DNA of 64,000 bases from Mercurialis annua (Eukaryota; Streptophyta; Magnoliopsida; Malpighiales; Euphorbiaceae). Positions 63,883 through 64,000 of the stretch are shown here, one piece after another; position 1 is the stretch's first letter; each line of letters opens with the position of its first letter. A program made the translations under genes and the position numbers. Location: contig NC_065576.1 of NCBI RefSeq assembly GCF_937616625.2, forward strand, positions 30,306,128 to 30,370,127, in the 5' to 3' direction. Under the pieces are notes generated by a model. The model was not told the origin of the DNA. It did no database searches and saw only the letters and a list, made by a program, of their open reading frames with translations.

Positions 63883-64000
63883 GGGGTGCAACACGAGGAC
63901 TTCCCAGGAGGTCACCCATCCTAGTACTGCTCTCGCCCAAGCACGTTTAACTTCGGAGTTCTGATGGGATCCGGTGCATTAGTGCTGGTATGATCGCACC
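63883..64000 (-). rRNA. 5S: 5S rRNA, copy 192 (cut at window edge)
   Basis: Consensus over the 118 bases present; the 5'-terminal G and the promoter lie beyond the window. Confidence 0.96.

Larger units (their letters stand above)
1..64000 (-). repeat. 5S rDNA tandem array, 192 units
   Basis: Head-to-tail units of a 119-nt 5S rRNA gene plus a spacer of about 183-228 bp, all transcribed right to left. Genes are numbered 1-192 from the left. Base positions are counted 5' to 3' on the RNA. '5' spacer' in a gene entry means the spacer on its right, holding its promoter; 'heptamers' are plus-strand gttactc copies; 'deleted' means the 31-bp spacer deletion. Recurrent gene variants: G85C (37 copies, C-box), T52A (27), T52A+A54C (20), T53C (8), C29A+G1C with C67T (9) or without it (3), C57T (4), C61A+G41A (4). 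On the standard 5S fold (inference), G85C breaks G85-C92 in helix IV, C29A breaks C29-G48 in helix III, C61A breaks G17-C61 in helix II, and 52-57 lie in loop B. A 'GCT marker' means aaagct instead of aaaact in the spacer (18 units). Nuclear plant 5S arrays of this form are well known. Confidence 0.98.
58078..64000. repeat. 5-unit higher-order repeat, about 1.64 kb
   Basis: Deleted-spacer units recur at 58078, 59726, 61367 and 63008 (steps 1648, 1641, 1641). Each is followed by a T52A gene, a consensus-type gene, a G85C gene and a fifth unit. Rounds 1 and 3 share the gcaaaaaagg terminator variant (copies 178 and 188, 3289 bp apart). Confidence 0.88.

Noticed and set aside
1..64000. CRISPR array or other spaced-repeat system
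   Set aside because: The regular period is due to whole 5S units. The stretches between genes are themselves nearly identical, not unique spacers, and no cas-like gene is present.
1..64000. Bacterial, viral or mobile-element origin
   Set aside because: The repeated gene is a eukaryotic plant-type 5S rRNA with pol III signals. No integrase, transposase or phage sequence is seen.
1..64000. A previously undescribed biological system
   Set aside because: All bases are accounted for by 5S units. The unusual points are repeat organisation and variant genes, not new components.

Overview
The whole 64-kb window is one uninterrupted tandem array of nuclear 5S ribosomal RNA genes from a land plant, probably a flowering plant. 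The RNA is encoded on the minus strand. Its 119-nt gene starts GGGTGCGATCATACC, ends GTGTTGCACCCC, and carries recognisable box A, intermediate element and C-box segments. The 5' flank has a TATA-like ATATAT at -29 to -24, GC at -12/-11 and C at -1, which is the plant 5S promoter layout. I cannot name the species from the sequence.

I count 192 genes: 191 complete and one (63883-64000) cut by the window edge one base short of its 5' end. All point the same way. Nothing else is present: no protein gene, tRNA, transposon insertion, inversion or gap. The mean unit is 333.7 bp. Between successive genes, 93 units are 333 bp, 60 are 340, 15 are 309, 12 are 347, 4 are 332, 3 are 302, 2 are 341, and 326 and 334 bp occur once each. 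Most of this comes from two events in the spacer: a 7-bp gttactc repeat present 1 to 4 times, and a 31-bp deletion between two 13-bp direct repeats (18 units). Bases 1-138 are the end of a spacer whose gene lies outside the window.

Left part (1 to about 12.9 kb): mixed units, a 3-unit tandem duplication at 4236-6275, and a two-unit (673-bp) alternation at about 7962-9980. Centre-left (12.9-25.9 kb): three rounds of a 5-unit block, then a 13-unit block copied side by side (16899-21248 and 21582-25938). Centre (26-39.8 kb): units with 3 heptamers are frequent and several rare gene haplotypes recur. At 36.7-44.1 kb the order of the 6.3-10.6 kb region returns, about 30-33 kb away. At 44.4-47.8 kb a 5-unit block (1679 bp) is duplicated. 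The right end (58-64 kb) has a regular 5-unit higher-order repeat of about 1.64 kb.

The genes act as parallel RNA polymerase III units. Each spacer holds the promoter of the gene on its left and the T-run terminators of the gene on its right. Only 65 of 192 copies match the window consensus; the rest carry substitutions that fall into shared haplotypes, many in box A or the C-box. All 192 copies have A56 and C73 where I recall plant 5S RNA usually having G56 and U73. I found no new biological system. What deserves a second look is the layered repeat structure and whether the variant copies are expressed. Open reading frames here, up to about 319 codons, are by-products of the repeat and are not annotated as genes.
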